The position numbers were made by a program, and so were the translations under genes. 64,000 nt of DNA, taken from NCBI RefSeq assembly GCF_964059035.1, contig NZ_OZ060380.1, positions 310,001-374,000 of the forward strand, read 5' to 3'. The DNA is from Buchnera aphidicola (Periphyllus testudinaceus) (GTDB lineage Bacteria > Pseudomonadota > Gammaproteobacteria > Enterobacterales > Enterobacteriaceae). The notes below the pieces were generated by a model that saw only the letters and a program-made list of their open reading frames with translations, was not told where the DNA came from and did not search any database. Positions within the stretch are counted from its first letter, which is position 1; each line of letters opens with the position of its first letter. Positions 27,624-37,323 of the stretch are shown here, in pieces.

Positions 27624-28952
27624 ATGAAAAAAATACATATTAAAACATGGGGTTGCCAAATGAATGAATATGATTCATCTATCATATTCAAAGTTTTAAA
27701 AAAAAAATTTAATTGTAAAAAAACTAATTTTCCTGAAAAATCTGATATTCTTATTTTAAATACTTGTTCCATAAGAGAAAAAGCTCAAGAAAAATTATTT
27801 CATCAATTAGGTCGTTGGAAAAAATTAAAAAATATTAAAAAAAAATTAATTATTGCTGTTGGTGGATGCGTTGCAACTCAAGAAAAAAAAAGAATATATA
27901 AAAGAGCACCTTTTGTAGATATAGTTTTTGGCCCTAAAACAATACATCATTTACCAAAAATGATTAATTTATTTAAAAAAAATGAAAAAAAAATAATAAA
28001 AATTAAAGAAAATAAATTAAATAAATTTAAATTTTTTAAAATTCATTCAAAAAGAAAAATTAGCGCTTATATTTCTATTATGGAAGGATGTAATAAATGC
28101 TGTTCTTTTTGTATTGTTCCATACACTAGAGGAAAAGAAATAAGTAGATCTCCAGAAGATATTATTCTTGAAGCAGAATTTTTATCTAATAATGGAACAA
28201 AAGAAATAATATTACTTGGTCAAAATGTTAATTCCTATAAAGGAAAATTTATTTATGGAAAAAACTGTAAATTATCAAAATTAATACAATTAATTTCAAA
28301 AATTAAAAAAATTAAAAGAATACGATTTACTACAAGTAATCCTATGGAATTTACAAAAGATCTAATAAAAATATATAAAAAAATACCAAAATTAGTAAAT
28401 TGTTTGCATCTACCTGTACAAAGTGGATCAAATAAAATACTAAAAAAAATGAGAAGACCTTACTCTATTTCACAATATAAAAAAATAATTAAAAAATTAA
28501 AATATATTAGACCAAATATTCAAATTACTTCTGATTTTATTATAGGTTTTCCAGGAGAAACTAAAAAAGATTTTCAAAAAACATTAAACTTAATTAAAGA
28601 TATAAAATTTGATATGAGTTTTAGTTTTATATATTCTCCTAGACCAGGAACTCCTGCTATTCGATTAAACGACAATACTAGTTTAAAAGAAAAAAAAAAT
28701 AGATTATATATATTACAAAAAAAAATTAATAAAAATACTAATTTTTTTAGTAAAAAAATGATTGGAACAACTCAAGAAGTACTAATTGAAAAAAGCATAT
28801 ATCAAAAAAACAAAAATAAATTATTTGGAAAAACACAAAATAATAGAATTGTAATATTTAAAGGACCTTTAAATTTAATTGGTAAAATAGTTTTTGTAAA
28901 AATTTATAAAGCTTCATTATATAAATTAAAAGGAACTCTAATAAAAAAATAA
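27624..28952 (+). CDS. miaB: tRNA-2-methylthio-N6-dimethylallyladenosine synthase MiaB
   Basis: Radical-SAM methylthiotransferase that turns i6A37 into ms2i6A37 in tRNAs reading UNN codons. 442 residues (E. coli 474). The N-terminal domain has three Cys (C10 in GCQM, NTCS, GGCV) for one cluster; the radical-SAM triad is C156, C160, C163 in EGCNKCCSFC. A C-terminal TRAM domain is present. It heads a miaB-ybeY-ybeX series like E. coli but without ybeZ. YgfZ, which supports MiaB, is encoded 5 kb upstream. Confidence 0.96.
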   Translation: MKKIHIKTWGCQMNEYDSSIIFKVLKKKFNCKKTNFPEKSDILILNTCSIREKAQEKLFHQLGRWKKLKNIKKKLIIAVGGCVATQEKKRIYKRAPFVDIVFGPKTIHHLPKMINLFKKNEKKIIKIKENKLNKFKFFKIHSKRKISAYISIMEGCNKCCSFCIVPYTRGKEISRSPEDIILEAEFLSNNGTKEIILLGQNVNSYKGKFIYGKNCKLSKLIQLISKIKKIKRIRFTTSNPMEFTKDLIKIYKKIPKLVNCLHLPVQSGSNKILKKMRRPYSISQYKKIIKKLKYIRPNIQITSDFIIGFPGETKKDFQKTLNLIKDIKFDMSFSFIYSPRPGTPAIRLNDNTSLKEKKNRLYILQKKINKNTNFFSKKMIGTTQEVLIEKSIYQKNKNKLFGKTQNNRIVIFKGPLNLIGKIVFVKIYKASLYKLKGTLIKK

Positions 28953-29006
28953 TAACTTTTTAAAAATATTTTAATAAAATTATTTATAATTAAAATTAAT
29001 ATAAAA

Positions 29007-29462
29007 ATGATAAAAATAAATATAAAAAATTTCTGTAATAATAAAAAAAATATTCCGAGTAAAAATTTAATAAAAAAATGGATTAAAAAAATATTAAATA
29101 AAAATATTAAAAAATCTATTATTAATATAATAATTGTAAAAAAAAAAAAAATAAAAGAATTAAATTATATTTACAGAAAAAATAATACTAAAACCAATAT
29201 TTTATCTTTTTCTATAATTAATAATAATGAAAATAATAATTTATTATTAATAGGAGATTTGATTATTTGTAAAAGTATTTTAGAAAAAGAATCAAAAAAA
29301 TATAAAAAAAAAATATTAGAACATTGGGCTCATCTTATTATTCATGGTGTATTACATTTGATGGGATATCAACATAATAATTTATTAAATAGAAAAAATA
29401 TGGAATATATAGAAATTAAACAAATGATTTCTTTAGGATTTAAAAATCCTTATTATTTTTAA
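29007..29462 (+). CDS. ybeY: Endoribonuclease YbeY
   Basis: Metal-dependent RNase that matures 16S rRNA 3' ends and polices defective ribosomes. 151 residues; the H3XH5XH zinc motif is HGVLHLMGYQH near residue 112, preceded by TNILSFS and LLIGDLIIC. The middle is Lys/Asn-rich and poorly conserved. Between miaB and ybeX, where E. coli also has ybeZ. Confidence 0.93.
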   Translation: MIKINIKNFCNNKKNIPSKNLIKKWIKKILNKNIKKSIINIIIVKKKKIKELNYIYRKNNTKTNILSFSIINNNENNNLLLIGDLIICKSILEKESKKYKKKILEHWAHLIIHGVLHLMGYQHNNLLNRKNMEYIEIKQMISLGFKNPYYF

Positions 29463-29527
29463 TAAAAAAAACATATATCAATTAAATTCTATAAAAATTA
29501 TTGAACATTTTATTCCATAATATTTTA

Positions 29528-30121
29528 ATGAGAAATATAAATATGTGCAAAAAAAATAAAAAAGGATTTATTTCATTATTTTTACATAATATACTTGTTA
29601 ATAAAATAAAAAACAAAAATGAACTATTAACTTTAATTAAAGATATTAAAACTGAAAAAATAATTAATAAAAATACATATAACATTATTAAGCAGACAAT
29701 AAAAATAGAAAAAAAAAAAGTTAAAGATATAATGATACCAAGAATAAAAATAAAAAAATTAAATATAAACGATACATTTGAAAAATGTATTAAAAAAGTT
29801 ATTAAATTTCCTTATACTAAATTTCCAATAATAAATTATGAAAAAAATTATATAAATGGTTTTTTAATAGTCAAAGATTTATTTAAATATATACCAAAAA
29901 ATAATAAAATATTTTCTTTAAAAGAAATTATCAAACCTCCTATAATTGTTCCAGAAAGTCAAAAAATCAATAGAATTTTAAAAGACTTTAAATTAAAACA
30001 AAATAATTTTTCTATAGTTGTAGATGAATTTGGAGTTATTTCTGGTTTAATTACAATGAAAGATATTTTAAATGTAATTTTTAAAAAAAAAACAATTAAA
30101 AAATTTACAAAAAATAATTAA
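29528..30121 (+). CDS. ybeX: CBS-domain protein YbeX (CorC), lacking its C-terminal domain
   Basis: CorC-like protein linked to Mg/Co efflux and ribosome maturation. KKGFISLFLHNILVNKIKNKNELLTLI and the paired CBS domains (VKDIMIPRIKI to VVDEFGVISGLITMKDIL) match E. coli YbeX. The protein ends about ten residues after the second CBS domain: ~197 residues against 292, so the CorC_HlyC transporter-associated domain is absent. The ATG at 29528 places the start ~13 residues before KKGF as in E. coli; ATG 29543 is also possible, and the frame opens at a TTG (29501). lnt, next in E. coli, is absent; leuS follows. Confidence 0.88.
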   Translation: MRNINMCKKNKKGFISLFLHNILVNKIKNKNELLTLIKDIKTEKIINKNTYNIIKQTIKIEKKKVKDIMIPRIKIKKLNINDTFEKCIKKVIKFPYTKFPIINYEKNYINGFLIVKDLFKYIPKNNKIFSLKEIIKPPIIVPESQKINRILKDFKLKQNNFSIVVDEFGVISGLITMKDILNVIFKKKTIKKFTKNN

Positions 30122-30180
30122 TAAATAAAATTTACTTATTAATTAATTAAAATGTTTTATTATAAAAAGAAAAATAATAA

Positions 30181-32694
30181 ATGAAAAAAAAATATAATCC
30201 AAAAAAAATTGAAAAAAAATTACAAAAAAAATGGAAAACAGAACAAACATTCAAAGTATATGAAGATCTTGAAAAAAAAAAATATTATTGTGTACCTATG
30301 CTACCTTATCCTTCTGGAAATCTACATATTGGTCATGTAAGAAACTATACTATAAGTGATGTAATATCTAGATATCATAGAATGCTAGGAGAAAATGTTT
30401 TACAGCCAATAGGATGGGATTCTTTTGGATTACCTGCAGAAGAAGCAGCCAAACAAAATAATCAAAATCCATATGATTGGACCAAAAAAAATATTCAAGA
30501 TATGAAAAAACAATTGAAAAAATTAGGTTTAAGTTATGATTGGAGTAGAGAAATTTCAACATGTGACCCAAATTATTATAAATGGGAGCAATGGTTTTTC
30601 ATTCAATTATATAAAAAAAATTTAGTCTATAAAAAAACAGCTTTAGTAAAATGGTGTTCAAAAGATCATACTGTTTTAGCAAACGAACAAGTTATAAAAG
30701 GAAAATGTTGGAGATGCGACACAAAAATTAAATTAAAAAAATTACCTCAATGGTTTTTAAAAATTAGAAAATATGCAGAAGAATTATATCAAGGAATTAA
30801 ATTACTAAAAGGATGGCCTGAAAAAGTAAAAACTATGCAAAAAAATTGGATAGGAAGAACAAAAGGAATAGAACTATCTTTAAAAATAAATAAAAGTAAA
30901 AAAATAATTAAAGGATATACAACTAAAATATATAGTTTATTAAACGCTAAATATCTTGCAATATCTCCAGATCATAAATATGTTAAAACATTAATAAAAA
31001 AAAATTCTAATCTTAAAAAATTAGTTAAAAATCAATTAAAAAAATTAACGTCAACTTCAAATTTTAAAAAAATAAAAAATATAGGAATAAATACAAAAAA
31101 ATTTGCAATTAATCCATTAAACAAAAAAAAAATTCCAATATGGATAGCTAATTTTGTTTTTATAAAATATGGAACTAATGCAATAATAGCATCTCCTAAA
31201 TTTAGTTTAGAACATTTAATTTTTTATAATAAAAATTTATTATTTAAAAAAAATAATAAATTATATAAAAAAATTAAATATATTAAAAAAAATAAACAAA
31301 AAAACACAATAAGTTCTAAAAAAATTTTAAAAATAATAAAAGAAAAAAAATGTGGAAAAATAAAAATAAAATATAAATTACAAAATTGGAATATTTCTAG
31401 ACAAAGATATTGGGGAACTCCAATTCCAATAGCAACAAAAGAAAATAATTCTATTGTAACTATTCCCACAAAAAAATTACCAGTATTACTTCCTAAGTTT
31501 GATAATTATTTTTATAAAAAAAATACTTCTAAAATAAAAATAAATGGAATATTAGCTAAAATTGAAAAAGATACATTTGATACATTTATGGAATCTTCTT
31601 GGTATTATGCAAGATATACATGCCCGCATTATTCAGAAGGAATGTTAGATTCTTTTTCTTCAAAATATTGGTTACCAATAGATCAATATATTGGAGGAAT
31701 TGAACATGCTACTATGCATTTAATATATTTTAGATTTTATCATAAATTATTACGTGATTTTAATTTAGTAAATACAGATGAACCAGCTAAAAAATTATTA
31801 TGTCAAGGAATGGTTCTATCACATGCTTTTTATTATTTAAAAAATAATATAAAAATATGGATTAATATAAAAAAAATTTCAATCAAACTAGATAAAAAAA
31901 ATAATATTATTTCTATTTCTGATTTTAAAGGAAAAAAAGTATTTTACGCTGGAATGATAAAAATGTCAAAATCTAAAAAAAATGGAATAGAACCAAAAAC
32001 AGTTATTAAAAAATATGGAGCAGATACAATAAGATTGTTTGTTATGTTTTCAGCACCAGTAAATTCAGATTTACAATGGAACGATCTTAGTGTTAAAGGA
32101 ATACATAGATTCTTAAATAAACTATGGAAATTTTGTTATTTTAACAATAAATTTTTTAAAAAAACAAAAAAAAATAAAAAAGAAAAACTAAACTTAAAAC
32201 AAAATAAAATACATTTTTATTTAAATAAAACAATTTTAAAAGTATCCAAAGATATTAATATAAGACAAACTTTTCATACTTCTATATCTCGAATTATGAA
32301 ATTCTTTAAATATATAAAAAAAATAAATATAAAAAATGATTATGAATACTTTTTAATAAGAAAATCTTTAATTATTATATTAAAATTATTAAATCCATTT
32401 ATTCCACATTTTAGTCATTCAATTCTCACTTCATTTAAAAAAAAATCTTATGTTAATATTAATAAATGGCCAAAAATAGAAAAAAAATATTTAAAAGAAA
32501 AAAAAATAAAAATTATTATTCAAATTAATGGAAAAATGAATTGTATATTATCAACAAAAAAAAATTTGTCAAAAAAAGATATTTTTAAAAAATCTATGAA
32601 AAATTCTATAATAATAAAAAAAATACATAATAAAACTATTATAAAAAAATTTTTTATTCCTAATAAAATATTAAACTTAATAACATTAAATTAA
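30181..32694 (+). CDS. leuS: Leucyl-tRNA synthetase with a degraded editing site
   Basis: Charges tRNA-Leu. 837 residues (E. coli 860). HIGH is at 49-52 (PSGNLHIGHVRNY), the zinc-type knob near CSKDH...CWRCD, the core ISRQRYWGTPIPI and DTFMESSWYYARYTCP, and KMSKS at 594-598. The CP1 editing domain is present in length but its active site is not: the Thr-rich motif TTRPDT of E. coli (247-252) reads TTKIYS at the same numbers, and GHDQRD (340-345) reads KFSLEH, so the essential Asp345 is His. The synthetic site looks intact, so the enzyme probably charges tRNA-Leu without proofreading. Between ybeX and holA. Confidence 0.96.
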   Translation: MKKKYNPKKIEKKLQKKWKTEQTFKVYEDLEKKKYYCVPMLPYPSGNLHIGHVRNYTISDVISRYHRMLGENVLQPIGWDSFGLPAEEAAKQNNQNPYDWTKKNIQDMKKQLKKLGLSYDWSREISTCDPNYYKWEQWFFIQLYKKNLVYKKTALVKWCSKDHTVLANEQVIKGKCWRCDTKIKLKKLPQWFLKIRKYAEELYQGIKLLKGWPEKVKTMQKNWIGRTKGIELSLKINKSKKIIKGYTTKIYSLLNAKYLAISPDHKYVKTLIKKNSNLKKLVKNQLKKLTSTSNFKKIKNIGINTKKFAINPLNKKKIPIWIANFVFIKYGTNAIIASPKFSLEHLIFYNKNLLFKKNNKLYKKIKYIKKNKQKNTISSKKILKIIKEKKCGKIKIKYKLQNWNISRQRYWGTPIPIATKENNSIVTIPTKKLPVLLPKFDNYFYKKNTSKIKINGILAKIEKDTFDTFMESSWYYARYTCPHYSEGMLDSFSSKYWLPIDQYIGGIEHATMHLIYFRFYHKLLRDFNLVNTDEPAKKLLCQGMVLSHAFYYLKNNIKIWINIKKISIKLDKKNNIISISDFKGKKVFYAGMIKMSKSKKNGIEPKTVIKKYGADTIRLFVMFSAPVNSDLQWNDLSVKGIHRFLNKLWKFCYFNNKFFKKTKKNKKEKLNLKQNKIHFYLNKTILKVSKDINIRQTFHTSISRIMKFFKYIKKINIKNDYEYFLIRKSLIIILKLLNPFIPHFSHSILTSFKKKSYVNINKWPKIEKKYLKEKKIKIIIQINGKMNCILSTKKNLSKKDIFKKSMKNSIIIKKIHNKTIIKKFFIPNKILNLITLN

Positions 32695-32728
32695 ATAATT
32701 TTATAAAAATATTAAAAATAAAAAAATT

Positions 32729-33709
32729 ATGAATACATACAAAATAATTAATGATATTTATAAAAAAAATAAATCTTGTTATATAATATATGGAAAAGAA
32801 TATTTTTTAATACAAAAATATAAAGAAATAATATTAAAAAAATTAAAAAAAAATAACATAAAAAATTTTATAAATATTGAAATAAATGTTGATAAAAATT
32901 GGGAAGAATTTTTTTATAAATGTAAAAAAAGAAACTTTTTTTACAAAAAAAAAATTATAATATTAAAAATTAATATAAATAATATAAATAATAATATTTT
33001 GAAAAAAATTCATAAAAATAAATTTATTATTAATTTTAATATAATAATAATTATTTTAAAAGAATCAAATTATAAAAAAATAATAAATTATAATTTAAAA
33101 AAAAAAATTTTTAAAAATCAATTATTGATACCTTGTTTTAATTTTAAAAAATATGAATTTTTTCAATGGATAACAACATACTTAAAAAATAACACAATTG
33201 ATGAAAAATCTAAAAATTTTTTATATAAAAGATATAAAAACGATATTTTATTATTAAATCAAAATTTAGATTTTTTATCTTTGTCTTTATTAAATAAAAA
33301 AATTACAATAAAAAAAATAAAAAAAATTCTTATACATGACAAAGTATATACAATTTTTGAATGGATGAATTATTTATTATTAGGAAAAAATAAAAAATCT
33401 CTATTAATATTACACATATTATATAAAATAAAAACAGCTCCTTTAATTATAGTAAGATTTTTAGAAAATAAAATAGTTAATCTAATTTTATTAAAAAAAA
33501 AAAAAAAAAATAAAATAGAAAAATTCTTTAAAGAAAAAAAAATATGGCAATCACATAAAAAACTATATCTTCGCTCAATTAAAAAAAATAAATATTCAAA
33601 CTTTTTAAAAATAATTAAATCATTAAACTGGATTAAATTATCTATTAAAAGTATAGAAGAAGAATCAATATGGATAATTTTAAAAGAAATATCCATTATG
33701 TTTAAATAA
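32729..33709 (+). CDS. holA: DNA polymerase III delta subunit
   Basis: Clamp-loader subunit that opens the beta sliding clamp. The 326-residue product is weakly conserved but has the N-terminal CYIIYGKEYFLIQKYKEII (E. coli YLLLGNDPLLLQESQDAV-like), a central KKIKKILIHDKVYTIFEWMNYLL and C-terminal SIEEESIWIILKEI helices. The leuS-holA order supports it (E. coli has lptE between). It contains an 18-base poly(A) run in frame, coding LLKKKKKN. Confidence 0.85.
   Translation: MNTYKIINDIYKKNKSCYIIYGKEYFLIQKYKEIILKKLKKNNIKNFINIEINVDKNWEEFFYKCKKRNFFYKKKIIILKININNINNNILKKIHKNKFIINFNIIIIILKESNYKKIINYNLKKKIFKNQLLIPCFNFKKYEFFQWITTYLKNNTIDEKSKNFLYKRYKNDILLLNQNLDFLSLSLLNKKITIKKIKKILIHDKVYTIFEWMNYLLLGKNKKSLLILHILYKIKTAPLIIVRFLENKIVNLILLKKKKKNKIEKFFKEKKIWQSHKKLYLRSIKKNKYSNFLKIIKSLNWIKLSIKSIEEESIWIILKEISIMFK
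33493..33510 (+). repeat. A18 homopolymer inside holA
   Basis: Eighteen consecutive As encode five Lys plus parts of the flanking Leu and Asn codons, in frame as written. It is the longest homopolymer I found in the window and a likely hot spot for slippage during transcription and replication. Confidence 0.9.
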
Positions 33710-33739
33710 AAAATTTTAAAAAAATAAATAATATAATAT

Positions 33740-33970
33740 ATGAAAAAAAAAATTTTTAATTTAAAAGGTTTTAGATGTCCTGATACAATGTTATTTTTAA
33801 GAAATAAACTCCGATCAATAAAAACCGGAGAAGTTATTTTAATAATTTCAGATGATATTACAATACATAAAGAAATAATTTTTTTATGTAATTTTTCAAA
33901 TTATATTTTAGTAAAATATAAAAATTATAAAATTCCATATTATTATACTATAAAAAAAATAAAATCATAA
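33740..33970 (+). CDS. tusA: Sulfur carrier protein TusA
   Basis: TusA takes persulfide sulfur from IscS and passes it through TusBCD and TusE to MnmA for s2U34 in Lys, Glu and Gln tRNAs. The 76-residue product has the signature KGFRCPD with the acceptor Cys at residue 13, then LRSIKTGEVILIISDD and IPYYYTIKKI, matching E. coli TusA (81). TusE of the same relay is at 50.1 kb. Short spacing after holA. Confidence 0.93.
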   Translation: MKKKIFNLKGFRCPDTMLFLRNKLRSIKTGEVILIISDDITIHKEIIFLCNFSNYILVKYKNYKIPYYYTIKKIKS

Positions 33971-34021
33971 AAACTTATAAAGAATTTTTAATGTACACAA
34001 AATAAATTAAATAAAAAAAAA

Positions 34022-35137
34022 TTAAATTAAAAAATTTAACATTCTTCTTAAAGGTTCAGCAGCTCCCCATAATAATTGATCACCTATAGAAAAAGCAGAA
34101 ATATATTTATTTCCTATACTTAATTTTCTTATTCTTCCTACAGGAATTTGTAAAGTTCCTGTAACAGATAAAGGAGTTAAATTTTCTAAACTGCTTTTTT
34201 TATTATTTGGAATAATTTTTACCCATTTATTATCTGAAGCAATAATTTGTTCAATATCTAATAAATTTATATTTTTTTTTAATTTAATTAAAAAAGATTG
34301 ACTATGACAACGCAAAGAACCTACACGAACACATGTTCCATCAATTGATATTTTATCTTTTTTATTTAAAGATAAAATTTTATTTGTTTCAAATTCCATT
34401 TTCCATTCTTCTTTACTTTGTCCATTATTTCTATCTTCATCAATCCATGGAATTAAATTTAAAATTAACGGAACTAATGAATTTTTTTTCGGAAAATTAG
34501 ATTTTTTTGAAATTTCTGTAACATTTTTTTCAATTTCCAAAATAGATTTAGAAGCAATAAAATCTTTATTCAAAGATTTATTTAAAAAAATAATTTGTTT
34601 TAATAATTCTAATATATATCCAGAACCTCCTCCTGATGCGGCTTGATAAGTAGAAAAAGAAATCCATTCTATTAATTTATTTTTAAATAATCCCCCTAAA
34701 GCTAATAACATTAAACTAACTGTACAATTTCCTCCAACAAAAGTTTTTATTCCTTTATTAAGAGATTTTATGATTTCTTCTCTATTAATAGGATCCAAAA
34801 TAATTATTGATTCATCTTTCATTCTTAAATCTGAAGCAGCATCTACCCAATATCCTTTCCAACCGCATTTTCTTAATTTATAATATACTTGATTTGTATA
34901 AGCGCTTCCTTGACAAGTTAAAATAATATCTAACTCTTTTAATTCTTCTAAATTATAAGCATCTTTTAAAAATTTATTTTTAAAAAAATTATTTAAATAA
35001 AGATTATTAAAACCTACTTGAGAAGTAGAAAAAAACACAAATTTAAAATTTTTAAAATCTTTTTTTTTAATAATTCTTTCTAATAATACAGATCCTACAA
35101 GCCCTCTCCATCCAACAAAACCTACTATTTTTTTCAT
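34022..35137 (-). CDS. asd: Aspartate-semialdehyde dehydrogenase
   Basis: Reduces aspartyl phosphate to aspartate semialdehyde, the branch to lysine (via LysA here), threonine and methionine. 371 residues (E. coli 367). NADP site VGFVGWRGLVGSVLL, SYQTACQGS-type region, catalytic Cys in VGGNCTVSLM (residue 138), TYQAASGGGSGY, and the catalytic His in RVGSLRCHSQSF. ATG at 35137 chosen; the frame's four-codon extension begins at TTG. Convergent with tusA. A TATAAT on the minus strand (35269-35264) lies upstream, without a good -35. Confidence 0.96.
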   Translation of the reverse strand: MKKIVGFVGWRGLVGSVLLERIIKKKDFKNFKFVFFSTSQVGFNNLYLNNFFKNKFLKDAYNLEELKELDIILTCQGSAYTNQVYYKLRKCGWKGYWVDAASDLRMKDESIIILDPINREEIIKSLNKGIKTFVGGNCTVSLMLLALGGLFKNKLIEWISFSTYQAASGGGSGYILELLKQIIFLNKSLNKDFIASKSILEIEKNVTEISKKSNFPKKNSLVPLILNLIPWIDEDRNNGQSKEEWKMEFETNKILSLNKKDKISIDGTCVRVGSLRCHSQSFLIKLKKNINLLDIEQIIASDNKWVKIIPNNKKSSLENLTPLSVTGTLQIPVGRIRKLSIGNKYISAFSIGDQLLWGAAEPLRRMLNFLI

Positions 35138-35408
35138 AATATTAACCAAATTATAATTTTATTAAAAATTTTTTATATATTTTTTTTTAATAAAATTTTT
35201 TTCTATAAGAACTAAAAAATAATTTATTAAATAAAAAATAATAAACAAATCTATGAAGTTTTTATTATACACTGTCTTTAAAAAAATAATCGTTGAAAAA
35301 TACTATTTATTAAAATAAAAATTATAATAAAGAAATTAATCATATATAATTAAAATTATATATAAATTTATAAAAAAAGTTATTTTCTAAAAAATAGGAA
35401 ACAAGTTA

Positions 35409-36002
35409 ATGAAACAAATGATTTCAACTATTATATTACTAGTTTTAATTATGGATCCATTAGGAAATCTTCCCATATTTATGACTGTTTTAAAAAAATT
35501 TAATTCTAAAAAAAGAAAAATCATATTAATTAGAGAAATGTGTATTGCTTTATTAATTATGTTAATATTTTTATTTTCTGGAGAAAATATTCTTTCTTTT
35601 TTAAATCTTAAAACAGAAACAGTTTCTATATCTGGAGGAATTATTTTATTTTTTATTGCTATTCAAATGATTTTTCCAAATAATAATATCGAAGATTCTA
35701 AAGTTGATTCTAAAGATGAGCCATTTTTAGTTCCTCTTGCTATACCTTTAGTAGCTGGTCCTTCTGTTTTAGCAACTTTAATGTTATTATCACATCAAAA
35801 TTCTACTCATATAAACATTCTTCTTATATCATTATTTATTGCTTGGTTTATCACTCTAATAATCCTTTTAATGTCTGATTTATTCTTAAATATATTTGGA
35901 AAAAAAGTAGTCAACGTACTTGAAAGATTAATGGGATTAATTTTAATTATGTTATCAACTCAAATGTTTCTTGATGGAATAAAAACATGGTTTCAAAGTT
36001 AA
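35409..36002 (+). CDS. yhgN: MarC-family inner-membrane protein YhgN
   Basis: 197-residue membrane protein with about six hydrophobic segments, MISTIILLVLIMDPLGNLPIF at the start, FSGENILSFL, and IPLVAGPSVLATLML in the middle, typical of the MarC/YhgN family. The function is not established; related proteins are often mislabelled as drug transporters. In E. coli yhgN is next to asd, as here (divergent). Well conserved for this genome, so probably in use. Confidence 0.9.
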   Translation: MKQMISTIILLVLIMDPLGNLPIFMTVLKKFNSKKRKIILIREMCIALLIMLIFLFSGENILSFLNLKTETVSISGGIILFFIAIQMIFPNNNIEDSKVDSKDEPFLVPLAIPLVAGPSVLATLMLLSHQNSTHINILLISLFIAWFITLIILLMSDLFLNIFGKKVVNVLERLMGLILIMLSTQMFLDGIKTWFQS

Positions 36003-36124
36003 TTTATAATTAAAATACTTCTAAAAAAATATTATAATTATTATTTATTAATATAATAAATAATATTTTCTATTAATAATTTACTGTAAAAATTTTAAAA
36101 ATATTTAATATATAAGGAAAAAAA

Positions 36125-37294
36125 ATGCTAATTAATAAAATAAAAAATATTAATATATATAAAAAAAAAATATTGATCCGATTAGATTTAAATGTTCCAA
36201 TGAAAAAAAATATTATTACTTCAAATGAACGAATAAAATCTTCTTTTAAAGTAATAAAATTTGCTTTAAAAAATAAAGCAAAAATTATTATTTTGTCTCA
36301 TCTTGGAAGACCTACTGAAGGATTTTTTGAAAAAAAATATTCTCTTTTTCCAATTGTACAATATTTAAGAAAAAAATTTAAAAACACTAATATTTATTTT
36401 AAAAAAGATATATATAAAAAATTTAAAATTAATTATGGAGAGATTTTAATTTTTGAAAATGTTAGATTTAATAAAGGAGAAAAAAAAAATGATGAAAAAC
36501 TAGCAAAAAAATATGCTTCTTTATGTGATATATTTATTATGGATGCATTTGGAACAGCTCATAGAAAAGAAGCTTCTACTTATGGTGTAGGAATTTTTTC
36601 AAAAATATCATGTGCTGGACCTTTATTAACATCAGAAATAAAATCCCTTCAAAAATCTATAAAAAATCCAAAACGTCCTTTAGTAACAATATTAGGAGGA
36701 TCTAAAATATCTACAAAATTTAATATTTTAAAAAATTTATGTAAAATTTCAGATACTGTAATAGTAGGAGGAGGAATAGCAAATACATTTTTAGCTATAA
36801 ATAATAATATTGGAAAATCAATATGTGAAAAAAATTTTATTAATTTAGCTAAACAATTAAAAAAAAAATATAATATAATTATACCTATAGATTCAAAAAT
36901 TATAAAAATCACAAAAAATATAAAAAAATATAAAATAAAAAATTCTAATTCAATAAAAAAAAATGAAGAAATTATGGATATAGGTAATAAAAGTATTCAA
37001 ATAATAGAAAAAATCATAAAAAAAGCAAAAACAATTATTTGGAATGGCCCTGTAGGAGTATTTGAATCTTCTAAATTTAGAAATGGTACAAAAAAAATTG
37101 CTCGCGCAATAGCAAATAATAAAAAATCTTTTTCTCTTGCTGGTGGAGGAGATACATTAGCAGTTATAAATATGTTTAAAATAAAAAATAAAATTTCATA
37201 TGTTTCAACTGGAGGAGGAGCATTTTTAGAATTTATTGAAGGAAAAACATTACCTGCTATTAAAATGTTACAAAAAAAATACATTAATAAATAA
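36125..37294 (+). CDS. pgk: Phosphoglycerate kinase
   Basis: ATP-producing glycolytic step, 1,3-bisphosphoglycerate to 3-phosphoglycerate. 389 residues (E. coli 387). KKILIRLDLNVPM, LSHLGRPTEG, ENVRFNKGEK, DAFGTAHRKEAST, LGGSKISTKFN, GGGIANTFL, IWNGPVGVFE and the C-terminal SLAGGGDTLAVI, VSTGGGAFLEFIEGK are all present. AAGGAA before the ATG. Followed by fbaA after 29 bases, the enterobacterial pgk-fbaA pair. Confidence 0.98.
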   Translation: MLINKIKNINIYKKKILIRLDLNVPMKKNIITSNERIKSSFKVIKFALKNKAKIIILSHLGRPTEGFFEKKYSLFPIVQYLRKKFKNTNIYFKKDIYKKFKINYGEILIFENVRFNKGEKKNDEKLAKKYASLCDIFIMDAFGTAHRKEASTYGVGIFSKISCAGPLLTSEIKSLQKSIKNPKRPLVTILGGSKISTKFNILKNLCKISDTVIVGGGIANTFLAINNNIGKSICEKNFINLAKQLKKKYNIIIPIDSKIIKITKNIKKYKIKNSNSIKKNEEIMDIGNKSIQIIEKIIKKAKTIIWNGPVGVFESSKFRNGTKKIARAIANNKKSFSLAGGGDTLAVINMFKIKNKISYVSTGGGAFLEFIEGKTLPAIKMLQKKYINK

Positions 37295-37323
37295 ATTTTT
37301 AACTAATAGGAATTTAAAAAAAT

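Noticed and set aside
36003..36124. A/T-only inverted repeats between yhgN and pgk
   Set aside because: Short palindromes of A and T arise constantly at this composition; no G-C pair or T-run layout supports a terminator.
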